Assembly: GCA_044222195.1 (NCBI GenBank)
Contig: JBGANS010000018.1
Coordinates: 1-64,000, forward strand
DNA from: JAHBXE01 sp044222195
Lineage (GTDB): Bacteria > Planctomycetota > Phycisphaerae > Phycisphaerales > UBA1924
Length of the DNA: 64,000 nucleotides
Direction: 5' to 3'
Shown: positions 50,828 to 58,870 of the stretch, piece by piece
How positions within the stretch are numbered: the stretch's first letter is position 1
Layout: each line of letters starts with the position of its first letter
Notes under the pieces: generated by a model
The model's database searches: none
What the model was told of the DNA's origin: nothing
Seen by the model: only the letters and a program-made list of their open reading frames with translations
Made by a program: the position numbers and the translations under genes

Positions 50828-52606
50828 CTATCGATTCTCGTTCGCCTCGCACACCCGCAAGTCGCCGAGTTCCGGCTCGACCTTCGTATTCCCATTCCAC
50901 ACCGAAACTCGCGGCGAAACCACGGCCTCAATCTCCATCCCCGAGGCCAGTTCCTCCCGCCGTTCACCCCAGTTCCACGCCACCACGCGCACCATCGCTC
51001 CGGACCGCGAGCACTTCATCAGCAGCTTCAGGTGCGCCCCGCTCGCACCCAGCACCTGCGGCCGCTCGGCCAGCCGCGCACCGACAATTCGCACACGCGG
51101 CCTCGGATTTCCCGGCCCAAACGGCGCCAACCGATCCAGCTCTCGCACCGCCTCAAGTGTCAGATCCGACACTCGCGCATCGCAGTCCACGCACAGGCTC
51201 TGCGTGAGTTGCTCTTCCTTGATCTCCTGTGCCTGCTCCTCGAACGCCGCGACAAACGCGTCAAGCTTCGCCGCATCCAGGCACATTCCCGCCGCCATCG
51301 CATGGCCGCCAAACGAAGTCAGGTGCCCCGCACACCGTGAAAGCGCACCGTGAAGGTCAAATCCTTCGATCGACCTTCCCGATCCGCGGCACTCGCCATC
51401 CGCACGCGCCATCAGGATCGTGGGCCGGCAGAACCGATCCACCAGGCGAGAGCACACGATCCCCACCACCCCCTGGTGCCAATCGTCGTGCGCCAGCACG
51501 ATCGACCGCCGGTCCCGCCCGGTCATCCCCGCCTCTTCCGCCATCTTCGAAGCCTGATCCGCCATTCTTCGTTCAGTCGCCCGACGCTCGTCATTGAGTT
51601 TGGTCAGCTTGGCCGCGATCTCCGCCGCGCGCGTGCCCGTCGCCGTCGTAAAGAGTTCGACGGCTTCACCCGCGTGCCCCATCCGTCCGCACGCATTGAG
51701 CCGCGGTCCCAGTGAGAATCCCACCTGCTCCTCGCTGATGTTCTCCCCCGCGAGTCCCGACGCCTCGACCAGCGCACGCAGCCCCGCGATCGGCGAATGC
51801 TTGATGCGAGAGAGCCCGAACGCCGCGAGCACCCGGTTCTCCCCGTGCAGGGGCACGATGTCCGCAATGGTCCCGAGCGCTGCAAACGCCAGCAGGTCCA
51901 GCAGCGCCACCCGCAGCGCCGGCGACACTTTCGAAGCCCCGCTGTGCATCGCCGCCAGCCGCCAGGCCAGCTTGTACGCCACTCCCGCGCCAGACAGGTC
52001 TCCAAATGGATACGCCGGGTCGGAGCCGGGCCGACGCGGATGAATCACCGAGTGCGCCCGCGGCAATCCCGCCTCCATCTCCGGCGGATGGTGATGGTCC
52101 GTTACGATCAGATCCGCTCCCGCCAGCTTCGCCGCGGCGGCGGGCTCCACCGCCGTCACCCCGCAATCGACCGAAACGATCACCCTCGCCCCGTCCGCGG
52201 TAAGTTGCTCGATTGCCGCCGCGTTGAGCCCGTACCCCTCATCAATCCGGTGCGGCACATAGGTCCGAACATCCGCCTCGGGCGAAATCGCTTTAAGCAC
52301 GTGATACAGAATCGCCGTCGCCGTTATCCCATCGACGTCGTAGTCCCCGTAGATCGCAATCGGCTCTCGACCCTTGAGGGCGTCCAGGATCCGGCCCGCC
52401 CCCCGGTCCATGTCCTTGAGGAGCCCGGGCTCGTGCAGCTGCAGCAGCGATGGGTTCAGAAACGCTGTCACCGCCTCCCCCTCGACCAACCCCCGCGCCG
52501 CCAGCACTCGCTCCACCAGGGAGCCACCCTCCGGCACGAACTCCGCCCGCGGCCGCCACATCCGCGTCAATCCACGTCGATAGGGTCGCTTGGTTTCCAC
52601 GGGCAT
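50828..52606 (-). CDS. recJ: Single-stranded-DNA exonuclease RecJ
   Basis: Protein of 592 residues. The 5'-3' exonuclease acts in recombination and repair. The DHH metal motifs are present: AIYGDYDVDGITATAIL (motif I), VDCGVTAVEPAAAA, LIVTDHHHPPE (motif III), and GDLSGAGVAYKLAW. The DHHA1 half carries RSIVLAHDDWHQGVVGIVCSRLVDRF, GSGRSIEGFDLHGAL and FGGHAMAAGM. The OB-fold region is shorter at the C-terminus but the length is normal. Confidence 0.93.
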   Translation of the reverse strand: MPVETKRPYRRGLTRMWRPRAEFVPEGGSLVERVLAARGLVEGEAVTAFLNPSLLQLHEPGLLKDMDRGAGRILDALKGREPIAIYGDYDVDGITATAILYHVLKAISPEADVRTYVPHRIDEGYGLNAAAIEQLTADGARVIVSVDCGVTAVEPAAAAKLAGADLIVTDHHHPPEMEAGLPRAHSVIHPRRPGSDPAYPFGDLSGAGVAYKLAWRLAAMHSGASKVSPALRVALLDLLAFAALGTIADIVPLHGENRVLAAFGLSRIKHSPIAGLRALVEASGLAGENISEEQVGFSLGPRLNACGRMGHAGEAVELFTTATGTRAAEIAAKLTKLNDERRATERRMADQASKMAEEAGMTGRDRRSIVLAHDDWHQGVVGIVCSRLVDRFCRPTILMARADGECRGSGRSIEGFDLHGALSRCAGHLTSFGGHAMAAGMCLDAAKLDAFVAAFEEQAQEIKEEQLTQSLCVDCDARVSDLTLEAVRELDRLAPFGPGNPRPRVRIVGARLAERPQVLGASGAHLKLLMKCSRSGAMVRVVAWNWGERREELASGMEIEAVVSPRVSVWNGNTKVEPELGDLRVCEANENR

Positions 52607-52687
52607 TCCATTGCCGAAAGTGGCGGGGGGGATGAGTGACGGGCCGATCTTGCCCGTAGACTAGCACGGAATTTCGAGGGCCACCGG

Positions 52688-53296
52688 ATGGTCAAGCTCA
52701 CCAAGATCTACACGCGCACGGGCGACGACGGCACGACCGGCCTGGGTACCGGTGCGCGGGTCGCCAAGGACAGCCTGCGAGTCGAAGCCTACGGCGAAGT
52801 CGATGAGGCCAACGCCGCCCTTGGTCTTGCCACCCTCGAGTGCGACCGCTCCTCCGGGGCTTCCTCTGGTTTCGCTTCCGCGCTCAGCCCGCACCTCAAA
52901 CGTATCCAGCAGGACCTCTTCGACCTCGGCGCCGACCTGTGCATCCCGATCGCTTCGGATGAAAAGGCCGGCGCCAAGCTCCGCATCATCCCCGAGCAGA
53001 CCGTCCGTCTCGAAGCCCTCATCGATCTCCACAACGCCAACCTCGCCCCGCTCAACAGCTTCATCCTTCCCGGAGGCAGCCCCCTCGCCGCGGCTCTGCA
53101 CCTCGCCCGGACCATCGTCCGACGCGCCGAACGCCGCGTGGTGTCTCTCCAACGCTCCGAGCCCGTCGCGACCAACCCCGAAACGGTGAAGTACCTCAAC
53201 CGCCTCAGCGACCTTCTCTTCGTCCTCGCCCGCGCCGCCAACGACAACGGGGCGAAAGATGTCCTGTGGGTGCCCGGGGCCAATCGACCGAAGTAA
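52688..53296 (+). CDS. ATP:cob(I)alamin adenosyltransferase (PduO/MMAB type)
   Basis: Protein of 202 residues. It adenosylates reduced cobalamin to make coenzyme B12. The N-terminal KIYTRTGDDGTTGLGTGARVAKDS is the ATP-binding signature; EAYGEVDEANAALGLA, QQDLFDLGADLC, FILPGGSPLAAALHLARTIVRRAERRVVSL and YLNRLSDLLFVLARAAN are conserved. It is divergent from recJ. No cobalamin riboswitch is evident in the 81-base gap, and no B12-dependent mutase is adjacent. Confidence 0.92.
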   Translation: MVKLTKIYTRTGDDGTTGLGTGARVAKDSLRVEAYGEVDEANAALGLATLECDRSSGASSGFASALSPHLKRIQQDLFDLGADLCIPIASDEKAGAKLRIIPEQTVRLEALIDLHNANLAPLNSFILPGGSPLAAALHLARTIVRRAERRVVSLQRSEPVATNPETVKYLNRLSDLLFVLARAANDNGAKDVLWVPGANRPK

Positions 53297-53323
53297 GCCA
53301 AGGCGGAACCGTCAGGAAGACAC

Positions 53324-54997
53324 GTGCCAGAGACTTCCAAGAGCCAGACCTTCACCAGCGAGTTCGGCCACGAGATCGAGGCCGAGCGGGAGAAGTGGCT
53401 GCGCAGGCGATTCCTGTGGTACGCCGGCGCGGTGTTCATCCTGAACATGTTCCCCCTCCTCTTCGCGCCCTTCCGTGCATTGCTGCCCGAGGATGAGCGG
53501 GTCGGTACCGCGGAGTTCTTTCTCAGCCTCGCCAGCGCAGCCTTCACCGTCGCCCTCTACGGCGGCGCGTTCTGGTACGTCTGGAAGCGGCCATCCCCCA
53601 AAGTCCCGCCTCTCCGAATCGTCTACTGGCTCATCGTCATCACCGGTGTCGTTCAGCTTCTCTCAGGGCCCATCCTCGCCCGAGGCCTCATTCAGGGTTC
53701 GGACGTCCGCGTGACTCGCGGCGGAATGGTCGTCGATACGGGTATCGGAAGCGCGAAGCCCAGCGAGCCGGCCGCCAATCCCCCGGCCGCCGCCGCGACC
53801 CAGCCACCGACTCCCGATTCTCCGGCCGATGCGAAACCCCCGTCCCCGCGCCGCGAGCGGGCGCTGGCCACCGTCATCGCGGGTGGCCTTGGCGCCTTCG
53901 GCCTCCTCAGTCTTCACTTCTTTGCGTGCCTCTTTCTGCCGTGGACGCCCGGCGAGTCGATTCGCCCGCTCGTCCCTCTGCTGATCCTCAACGCGATCAT
54001 CATCGTTGCCTTCATGGCCCACGCCACCGTCACCGGTGTCGGATCGTTCAAGCTCGCTTTCCTCGGCTCGCTCTTCATACTCATTTCCGCCTTTGTGGCG
54101 CTCCCCGGCGCCGCCATCTGCTGGTGGCGAAACAGCCGCTTCCGAGACCGTCTCTCCCACCGGATGCTTCGCGGCCGCTACCTCGAGCTCCGCCAGGAAC
54201 TCACCAACGCCCGCACCATCCACGAATCTCTCTTCCCGCGTCCCCACGTCACCGGCCCCATCCGTTTCAACTACATCTACGAACCCATGCGCCAGATCGG
54301 CGGCGACTACCTCTACGCGAGTTTCCACACCTTCGCCGAGGGACGCAAAACGCTCAGCATCGCCCTGATCGACGTCACCGGCCACGGCATCCCCGCCGCG
54401 CTCACCGTCAACCGCCTCCACGGCGAACTCGAACGCATCTTCGCCGAACACCCGGGTATCAGCCCCGGCGAGGTCCTCCGCCTCCTGAACAGCTACGTCC
54501 ATCTCACGCTCGCGACCCATTCCGTCTATGTCACCGCCGTCTGCTTCCGCGTCGACTCCGGACGCGACACGCTTGACTACGCCAGTGGGGGACACCCACC
54601 AGCGTTCATCCGCACCAGCGACGGCCGCGTCGAACAGCTCGATTCCACCAGCTTCGTCCTCGGAGCCTGCGCCGGCTCGGACTTCCACCCCGCCGAAAAA
54701 ACGATTCCTTTCCATCTCGGCGACACGCTCATCGCCTACACAGACGGCGCCCTCGAAGCCCGCGACAAGAACGGCCGCTTCCTCGGCGTCGCCGGAATGC
54801 TCCGCATCGTCGCCTCCACCCGCGCAACCTCGACCTCCGGAATCCCCGCCGGAATCCTCAAGGCTGTTGAGCAGTACCGCCACGGTCCCACCGAGGACGA
54901 CACGCTCGTCATCGAAGTGACCCGTTCAGTGGACACCTCCCCCGAGCCCCAACGAAAGACCAGCATCTTCATCCCCGCCGCCGCGCTAGACAAATAA
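53324..54997 (+). CDS. Membrane-bound PP2C/SpoIIE-type Ser phosphatase (RsbU-like)
   Basis: Protein of 557 residues from GTG 53324 (AGGA upstream). About seven hydrophobic segments occur in the first 280 residues, split by a Pro/Ala-rich loop. A short linker helix is followed by the SpoIIE phosphatase domain from about residue 300: RFNYIYEPMRQIGGDYLYAS (metal-binding Gly-Asp), ALIDVTGHGIPAAL, YASGGHPPAFI, GDTLIAYTDGALEARDKNG and DDTLVIEV. It probably dephosphorylates an anti-anti-sigma factor in partner switching. No partner genes are adjacent. The octamer array starts just past its stop. Confidence 0.87.
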   Translation: MPETSKSQTFTSEFGHEIEAEREKWLRRRFLWYAGAVFILNMFPLLFAPFRALLPEDERVGTAEFFLSLASAAFTVALYGGAFWYVWKRPSPKVPPLRIVYWLIVITGVVQLLSGPILARGLIQGSDVRVTRGGMVVDTGIGSAKPSEPAANPPAAAATQPPTPDSPADAKPPSPRRERALATVIAGGLGAFGLLSLHFFACLFLPWTPGESIRPLVPLLILNAIIIVAFMAHATVTGVGSFKLAFLGSLFILISAFVALPGAAICWWRNSRFRDRLSHRMLRGRYLELRQELTNARTIHESLFPRPHVTGPIRFNYIYEPMRQIGGDYLYASFHTFAEGRKTLSIALIDVTGHGIPAALTVNRLHGELERIFAEHPGISPGEVLRLLNSYVHLTLATHSVYVTAVCFRVDSGRDTLDYASGGHPPAFIRTSDGRVEQLDSTSFVLGACAGSDFHPAEKTIPFHLGDTLIAYTDGALEARDKNGRFLGVAGMLRIVASTRATSTSGIPAGILKAVEQYRHGPTEDDTLVIEVTRSVDTSPEPQRKTSIFIPAAALDK

Positions 54998-55005
54998 AAT
55001 TCCTA

Positions 55006-55117
55006 CTCCGTCCCTCCGTCCCTCCGTCCCTCCGTCCCTCCGTCCCTCCGTCCCTCCGTCCCTCCGTCCCTCCGTCCCTCCGTCCCTCCGTCCCTCCGTC
55101 CCTCCGTCCCTCCGTCC
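55006..55117. repeat. Perfect 14-copy octamer array (CTCCGTCC)
   Basis: Fourteen uninterrupted, identical copies of the eight-base unit fill 112 bases between two convergent genes. The last copy ends exactly at the base before the MazG-like stop codon (55118). On the minus strand the array reads as repeated GGACGGAG, with G-runs of two and three that could form short G-quadruplexes. Copy number is prone to change by slippage. Confidence 0.98.
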
Positions 55118-55417
55118 TCAATCCTTCACGCCCTCAACTCCCGGCTCCGTGTACTTCCGCAGAGCCTTCTCCAGATCGACCCCGTTGATGTTTGCCAGCG
55201 TCGTAAGCCACGCCAGCACATCCGCAAACTCTTCACCAAGATTGGCCTGCTGTTCCGGCGTCGGCGACTTCCCCGGCGCGTTGTCCTGCAAAGCCGTCGC
55301 CAGTTCGCCCACTTCTTCCATGAACCACATGAACGTTCCAGGCGTGCCCCGGGCCGAGTCCGTCGGGAAGTACCTGTCACGAATCAACTTTTGAAACGCC
55401 GCTAGTGTCAGTGCCAT
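55118..55417 (-). CDS. MazG-like nucleotide pyrophosphohydrolase
   Basis: Protein of 99 residues. The single MazG-type helical domain has TFMWFMEEVGELATAL (Glu-x2-Glu metal site) and LGEEFADVLAWLTTLAN (Glu-x2-Asp). Such enzymes hydrolyse (d)NTPs for housecleaning. Start ATG 55417 is the first good codon; the longer frame to 55447 is unlikely. The stop touches the octamer array, so repeat-length change would not alter the protein. Confidence 0.85.
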   Translation of the reverse strand: MALTLAAFQKLIRDRYFPTDSARGTPGTFMWFMEEVGELATALQDNAPGKSPTPEQQANLGEEFADVLAWLTTLANINGVDLEKALRKYTEPGVEGVKD

Positions 55418-55541
55418 GTGGCAGGGTACGGCGGGGAAGCCTTTCATCCGGCCCCGCCAAGCCTCCCCGGAACCTATTGAAGTTAGGGCCTACTATACCT
55501 ACGGCGATCAACCCCCTCGGAGCAACGCCGTACCCTCCGCC

Positions 55542-56927
55542 ATGATCCTCGGTAGCACCGCCAGACGCCTCCAACGCAGCCTGATGACCGCCGCGGCCGT
55601 CGCAGGCTGCTTTGTCGGGGCCGGGTGCCGTTTCTCCGAGCACCGCCAGAACCTCGAGTCCGCCTTCGCCTCCGGCCGCTTCGACCTTGCCGCCGCAGAC
55701 CTCGATAACCCCAAGACCATCGACCTCTACGGATCCAAAAACCGCACCCTCTACGAGCTCGATCGCGGCGCTGTCGCCTTCGCGCTCGCAGACTACGACA
55801 AGGCCATCGAAATCCTCAACCAGGCCGAAGACAGAATCGCCCTCGTTCGCGATAAGTCTCTCGGCGACTCGATCGGCCAGTGGGCGATCAACGACACCAC
55901 CGCGACCTATGTCGCGGAGCCTTACGAGGACATGTACCTCAACGTGGTCAAGCTCATGGCCCAGTTCGGCGCCGGCCGCCTCTCCGGCGGCGCCACCGTC
56001 GAGGCCCGCCGCATCGGCTCCAAGGCCGACCGCCTCCGCGACACCTACATCAAGTACAAGGACCAGATCGAGAAGGAGTCCACATCCAAGCTCGGCGGCA
56101 AGGGCGGTTCCTACGGCGGTGTCGTCGCCACCAACGACGACGGGAACTTCGTCGAATCTACCCTCGGCACTTACCTCGCCGCCGTCGCGTTCATGAAGAC
56201 AGACAGCGGCGAACTCCAGCGCGTCGCCGGCAAGCGCCTCATCGAAGCCATCCGCCTCCAGGCTTCCATCATCGGACCTGTCAACCCAGACGACTTCAAG
56301 GACATCGGAACCAAGCCCGCCAACTCCGTCAACGCGCTCTTCATCGCCCTCTCCGGCCGCGGGCCAACCAAGTACGCCGAGAAAGTCGGTCCCATTCCCA
56401 TCGGCACCTATCCCGTCTACTTCGAGCTCCCAAAGCTCGCCACCCACCCCAGCCAGGCTGCAAGCGCCCGTGTCGAAATCGAAGGCCCCGACGGTTCCAT
56501 CGCCACCACGCATCAACTGGCCTTCATCGAAGATCTCTCCGCCGTCGCCACCGAAAACCACAAGCGGATGCTCCCCCTCATCTACACCCGCACCCTCATT
56601 CGCGCGGCCGTAAAGGCCGGCATTTCCGCAACCGCCACCGAAATCGCCCGCCGCAACGCCAACGACAAGAACACCGGCCTCGTGCAGGTCGCGGGCGCGA
56701 TCGCCGGCCTCGCCTTCCTGATGACCACCGAACGCGCCGACCTCCGCTGCTGGGTCTTCCTCCCCGGCCAGGCCCGCGTCGGATTGTTGAAACTCCCGCC
56801 CGGTGAGTGCCGCGCCCGAATCGCGTACCTCTCCGCCTCCGGCGGTACCGTGTACACCACCGAATGGAAAACGCTGTCGATCCGCGAAGGCGGACTGGCC
56901 AGCCTTGTCACTCAATACTGGAACTGA
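55542..56927 (+). CDS. COG3014-like lipoprotein
   Basis: About 461 residues from ATG 55542; the true start is uncertain, since no ribosome site is seen. A signal with lipobox FVGAGC is followed by a helical domain with TPR-like parts (FASGRFDLAAADLDNP, GAVAFALADYDKAIEILNQAEDRI), RDTYIKYKDQIEKE and a beta-rich end. By my recollection this matches the COG3014 family, which in many bacteria sits next to an LpoB-like gene, as here (21-base gap). A role at the envelope is inferred. Confidence 0.7.
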   Translation: MILGSTARRLQRSLMTAAAVAGCFVGAGCRFSEHRQNLESAFASGRFDLAAADLDNPKTIDLYGSKNRTLYELDRGAVAFALADYDKAIEILNQAEDRIALVRDKSLGDSIGQWAINDTTATYVAEPYEDMYLNVVKLMAQFGAGRLSGGATVEARRIGSKADRLRDTYIKYKDQIEKESTSKLGGKGGSYGGVVATNDDGNFVESTLGTYLAAVAFMKTDSGELQRVAGKRLIEAIRLQASIIGPVNPDDFKDIGTKPANSVNALFIALSGRGPTKYAEKVGPIPIGTYPVYFELPKLATHPSQAASARVEIEGPDGSIATTHQLAFIEDLSAVATENHKRMLPLIYTRTLIRAAVKAGISATATEIARRNANDKNTGLVQVAGAIAGLAFLMTTERADLRCWVFLPGQARVGLLKLPPGECRARIAYLSASGGTVYTTEWKTLSIREGGLASLVTQYWN

Positions 56928-56948
56928 CCCTTTCACCCGGAGAAGACC

Positions 56949-57554
56949 ATGAAGTCACCCACGTTCATCCTGGCAGGACTCGCCCTCTCAGCCGCCATCA
57001 TCGGCGGTTGCAACCCCAACTGGAAGGTCAAGCGCGAAGACCCGACGACCTGGACCGACACCGACTACCGCTTCAACGACACCGACGCCCGCGAGACGGC
57101 CGCCGCGGTCATCGAGGATTGCCTCGCCCGCCCGTGGGCCTCAAACTGGTCGAGCGCCCACGACGGCAAGGCGCCGATCGTCTTCCTCGGCAACGTCAAG
57201 AACGACACCGAGGACTACAACGTCAAGCCCGAGTTGTTCACCAACGCCATCCAGCGCGAGCTCATCAACAGCGGCCGCGTCCGCGTCAAGGCTGAGCGCG
57301 ATGCCCGCCAGGAACTCCGCGATGAGCGGCTGGACACCAAGTACAACGACCCTGCCACCATCAAGGCCGTCGCCAAGGAGCTCAACGCGGACTTTGCCCT
57401 GACCGGCAACGTCCAGCAGGTGCTCCAGCGGGCCAACGACGGCAAGCACATGATCAACTTCTACCAGATCAACATGGAACTCACGAACGTCGAAACAGCC
57501 GAAAAAGTCTGGATCGGCTCAAAGGAAATCAAGAAGTCCGTCAAGCGTCAATAA
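56949..57554 (+). CDS. LpoB-like lipoprotein (penicillin-binding protein activator)
   Basis: Protein of 201 residues. Signal with lipobox AIIGGC, then YRFNDTDARETAAAVIEDCL, PIVFLGNVKNDTEDYNVKPELFTNAIQRELINSGRVRVKAERDARQELRDERL and ADFALTGNVQQVLQRANDG...FYQINMELTNVETAEKVWIG, which match the LpoB/YcfM domain. In E. coli LpoB is an outer-membrane lipoprotein that activates PBP1b. Activity here is inferred from homology. It is the last gene of the unit; a terminator follows. Confidence 0.82.
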   Translation: MKSPTFILAGLALSAAIIGGCNPNWKVKREDPTTWTDTDYRFNDTDARETAAAVIEDCLARPWASNWSSAHDGKAPIVFLGNVKNDTEDYNVKPELFTNAIQRELINSGRVRVKAERDARQELRDERLDTKYNDPATIKAVAKELNADFALTGNVQQVLQRANDGKHMINFYQINMELTNVETAEKVWIGSKEIKKSVKRQ

Positions 57555-57603
57555 GCCGTCCGGCCCCAAATCGCCCCTCTGGCGACCCGAAAACCCCCAA
57601 ACG

Positions 57604-57628
57604 GGGCAACCGCATCCCGCGGTTGCCC
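57604..57628 (+). terminator. Terminator after the lpoB-like gene
   Basis: GGGCAACCGC (57604-57613) and GCGGTTGCCC (57619-57628) form a perfect 10-bp stem with loop ATCCC, followed by TGCTTTCTC. Confidence 0.7.
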
Positions 57629-57656
57629 TGCTTTCTCTCCCCCTTTGCCCGCACGC

Positions 57657-57684
57657 TTGCCAGCCCCCTTACCCCGGCTAAACT
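57657..57684 (+). promoter_or_regulatory. Sigma-70-like promoter of rpsL
   Basis: TTGCCA (57657-57662) and TAAACT (57679-57684) are spaced by 16 bases. They lie 26 bases before the rpsL ATG, right after the preceding terminator. Confidence 0.5.
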
Positions 57685-57709
57685 TACCGCCCCACAAACA
57701 GGGACCGAA

Positions 57710-58084
57710 ATGCCCACGATCAATCAACTCATCCGCAAGCCCCGCCGTGTCCAGGCCGCCAAGTCCAAGACCAAGGACCTCGACGCCTCTCCCCAGAAGC
57801 GCGGCGTGTGCCTCATCGTCCGGACCACGACTCCCAAGAAGCCCAACTCGGCTCTCCGCAAGATCGCCCGCGTTCGATTGAGCAACGGCAAGGAAGTCAC
57901 CGCCTACATCGGCGGCGAAGGCCACAACCTGCAGGAGCACTCCATCGTGCTCGTCCGCGGCGGCCGCGTACGCGATCTCCCGGGTGTCCGCTACCACGTC
58001 GTCCGCGGCAGCCTCGACTGCCTCGGCGTCGAGAAGCGCAAGCAGGGCCGGTCCAAGTACGGCGCCAAGAAGGGCAAGAGCTAA
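57710..58084 (+). CDS. rpsL: 30S ribosomal protein S12
   Basis: Protein of 124 residues, normal for S12. PTINQLIRKPR, the decoding-centre region TTTPKKPNSALRKIARVRL with the conserved Lys residues, GGEGHNLQEHSIVLVRGGRVRDLPGVRYH and the Lys-rich end with RSKYGAKKGKS are all canonical. It has its own promoter and is followed by rpsG after 183 bases. Confidence 0.97.
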   Translation: MPTINQLIRKPRRVQAAKSKTKDLDASPQKRGVCLIVRTTTPKKPNSALRKIARVRLSNGKEVTAYIGGEGHNLQEHSIVLVRGGRVRDLPGVRYHVVRGSLDCLGVEKRKQGRSKYGAKKGKS

Positions 58085-58267
58085 TCACCACATCCGTCGG
58101 AACCGCGACCGTAAGGGAGCGGACCCCATCGGATTCCAAGCTTCACAAGTCCCACCCGCGACACTCAACGTGAGTTTCGCAAAGGCAAGTAATCGGACGA
58201 TCCCGCCAGATCGCCCGGTGAACAGAGAGCCCGACTTTTTCGGGCAGATGAGCCAAGGAGATACCAG

Positions 58268-58762
58268 ATGGCAGGCCGCTGGACCGCTTCCGAAACACAA
58301 CTCCGTCCCGACCCGCGTTTCAACGACAAGACGCTGGCCAAGTTCATCAACTGCGTCATGAGCGAGGGCAAGAAGGCCGTCGCCCAGCGCGTGGTCTACG
58401 ACGCGATGGAAGAAATCCAGGATCGTCTCGGAAAGGAGACGAACCCGGACGCCCCCAAGACCGCCATCGAACTCTTCCTGATGGCAATCGAGAACGCCAA
58501 GCCGTTCGTCGAGGTCCGCTCCAAGCGAATCGGCGGCGCCAACTACCAGGTCCCGATGCAGGTCAACCGCAAGCGTCAGCAGTCCCTCGCGTTCCGGTGG
58601 ATCATCGAAGCGGCCCGTGGCGAAAAGGGCCGTCCCATCTCCCGCCGCCTCGCCGACGAGTTGTACTCAGCCGCCAAGGGTGAGGGTAAGGCCATGCAGA
58701 CCCGCGACCAGGTCCACCGAATGGCCGAAGCCAACAAGGCCTTCGCCCACTTCGCGAACTGA
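58268..58762 (+). CDS. rpsG: 30S ribosomal protein S7
   Basis: Protein of 164 residues. S7 features include LAKFINCVMSEGKKAVAQRVVYDAM, PFVEVRSKRIGGANYQVPMQV, RRQQ-like SLAFRWIIEAAR and MAEANKAFAHF. AGCCAAGGAG lies upstream of ATG. The classical str operon continues to fusA and tuf; here a strong terminator follows within 20 bases and the next gene is unrelated. Confidence 0.97.
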   Translation: MAGRWTASETQLRPDPRFNDKTLAKFINCVMSEGKKAVAQRVVYDAMEEIQDRLGKETNPDAPKTAIELFLMAIENAKPFVEVRSKRIGGANYQVPMQVNRKRQQSLAFRWIIEAARGEKGRPISRRLADELYSAAKGEGKAMQTRDQVHRMAEANKAFAHFAN

Positions 58763-58781
58763 CCCCCACGAATCGAGCAAG

Positions 58782-58807
58782 CCGGGGCGACCTCGCCCCG
58801 GTTTTTT
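58782..58807 (+). terminator. Strong rho-independent terminator after rpsG
   Basis: CCGGGGCG and CGCCCCGG pair around a four-base loop, followed by TTTTTT. It closes the rpsL-rpsG unit. Confidence 0.92.
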
Positions 58808-58853
58808 ACGCGCCCCTACCGAGCGCCAATGCCACCCCTCATCCCCTCTCCTG

Positions 58854-58859
58854 TATAAG
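58854..58859 (+). promoter_or_regulatory. -10-like TATAAG before the FtsK-like gene
   Basis: TATAAG lies 11 bases before ATG 58871, so the transcript would have a leader of only a few bases and no Shine-Dalgarno. A -35 is not obvious. Confidence 0.4.
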
Positions 58860-58870
58860 CTGCACCCCGC

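Noticed and set aside
55006..55117. CRISPR array
   Set aside because: The units are 8 bases and directly adjacent; there are no spacers and no cas genes.
55477..55499. Promoter (TTGAAG and TATACC) before the COG3014-like gene
   Set aside because: The spacer is only 11 bases, too short for sigma-70. The -10-like word alone is not enough.
55377..56936. 519-codon minus-strand frame over the COG3014-like gene
   Set aside because: Gly/Val/Glu-rich shadow without motif. The plus frame has a lipobox and a conserved neighbour.
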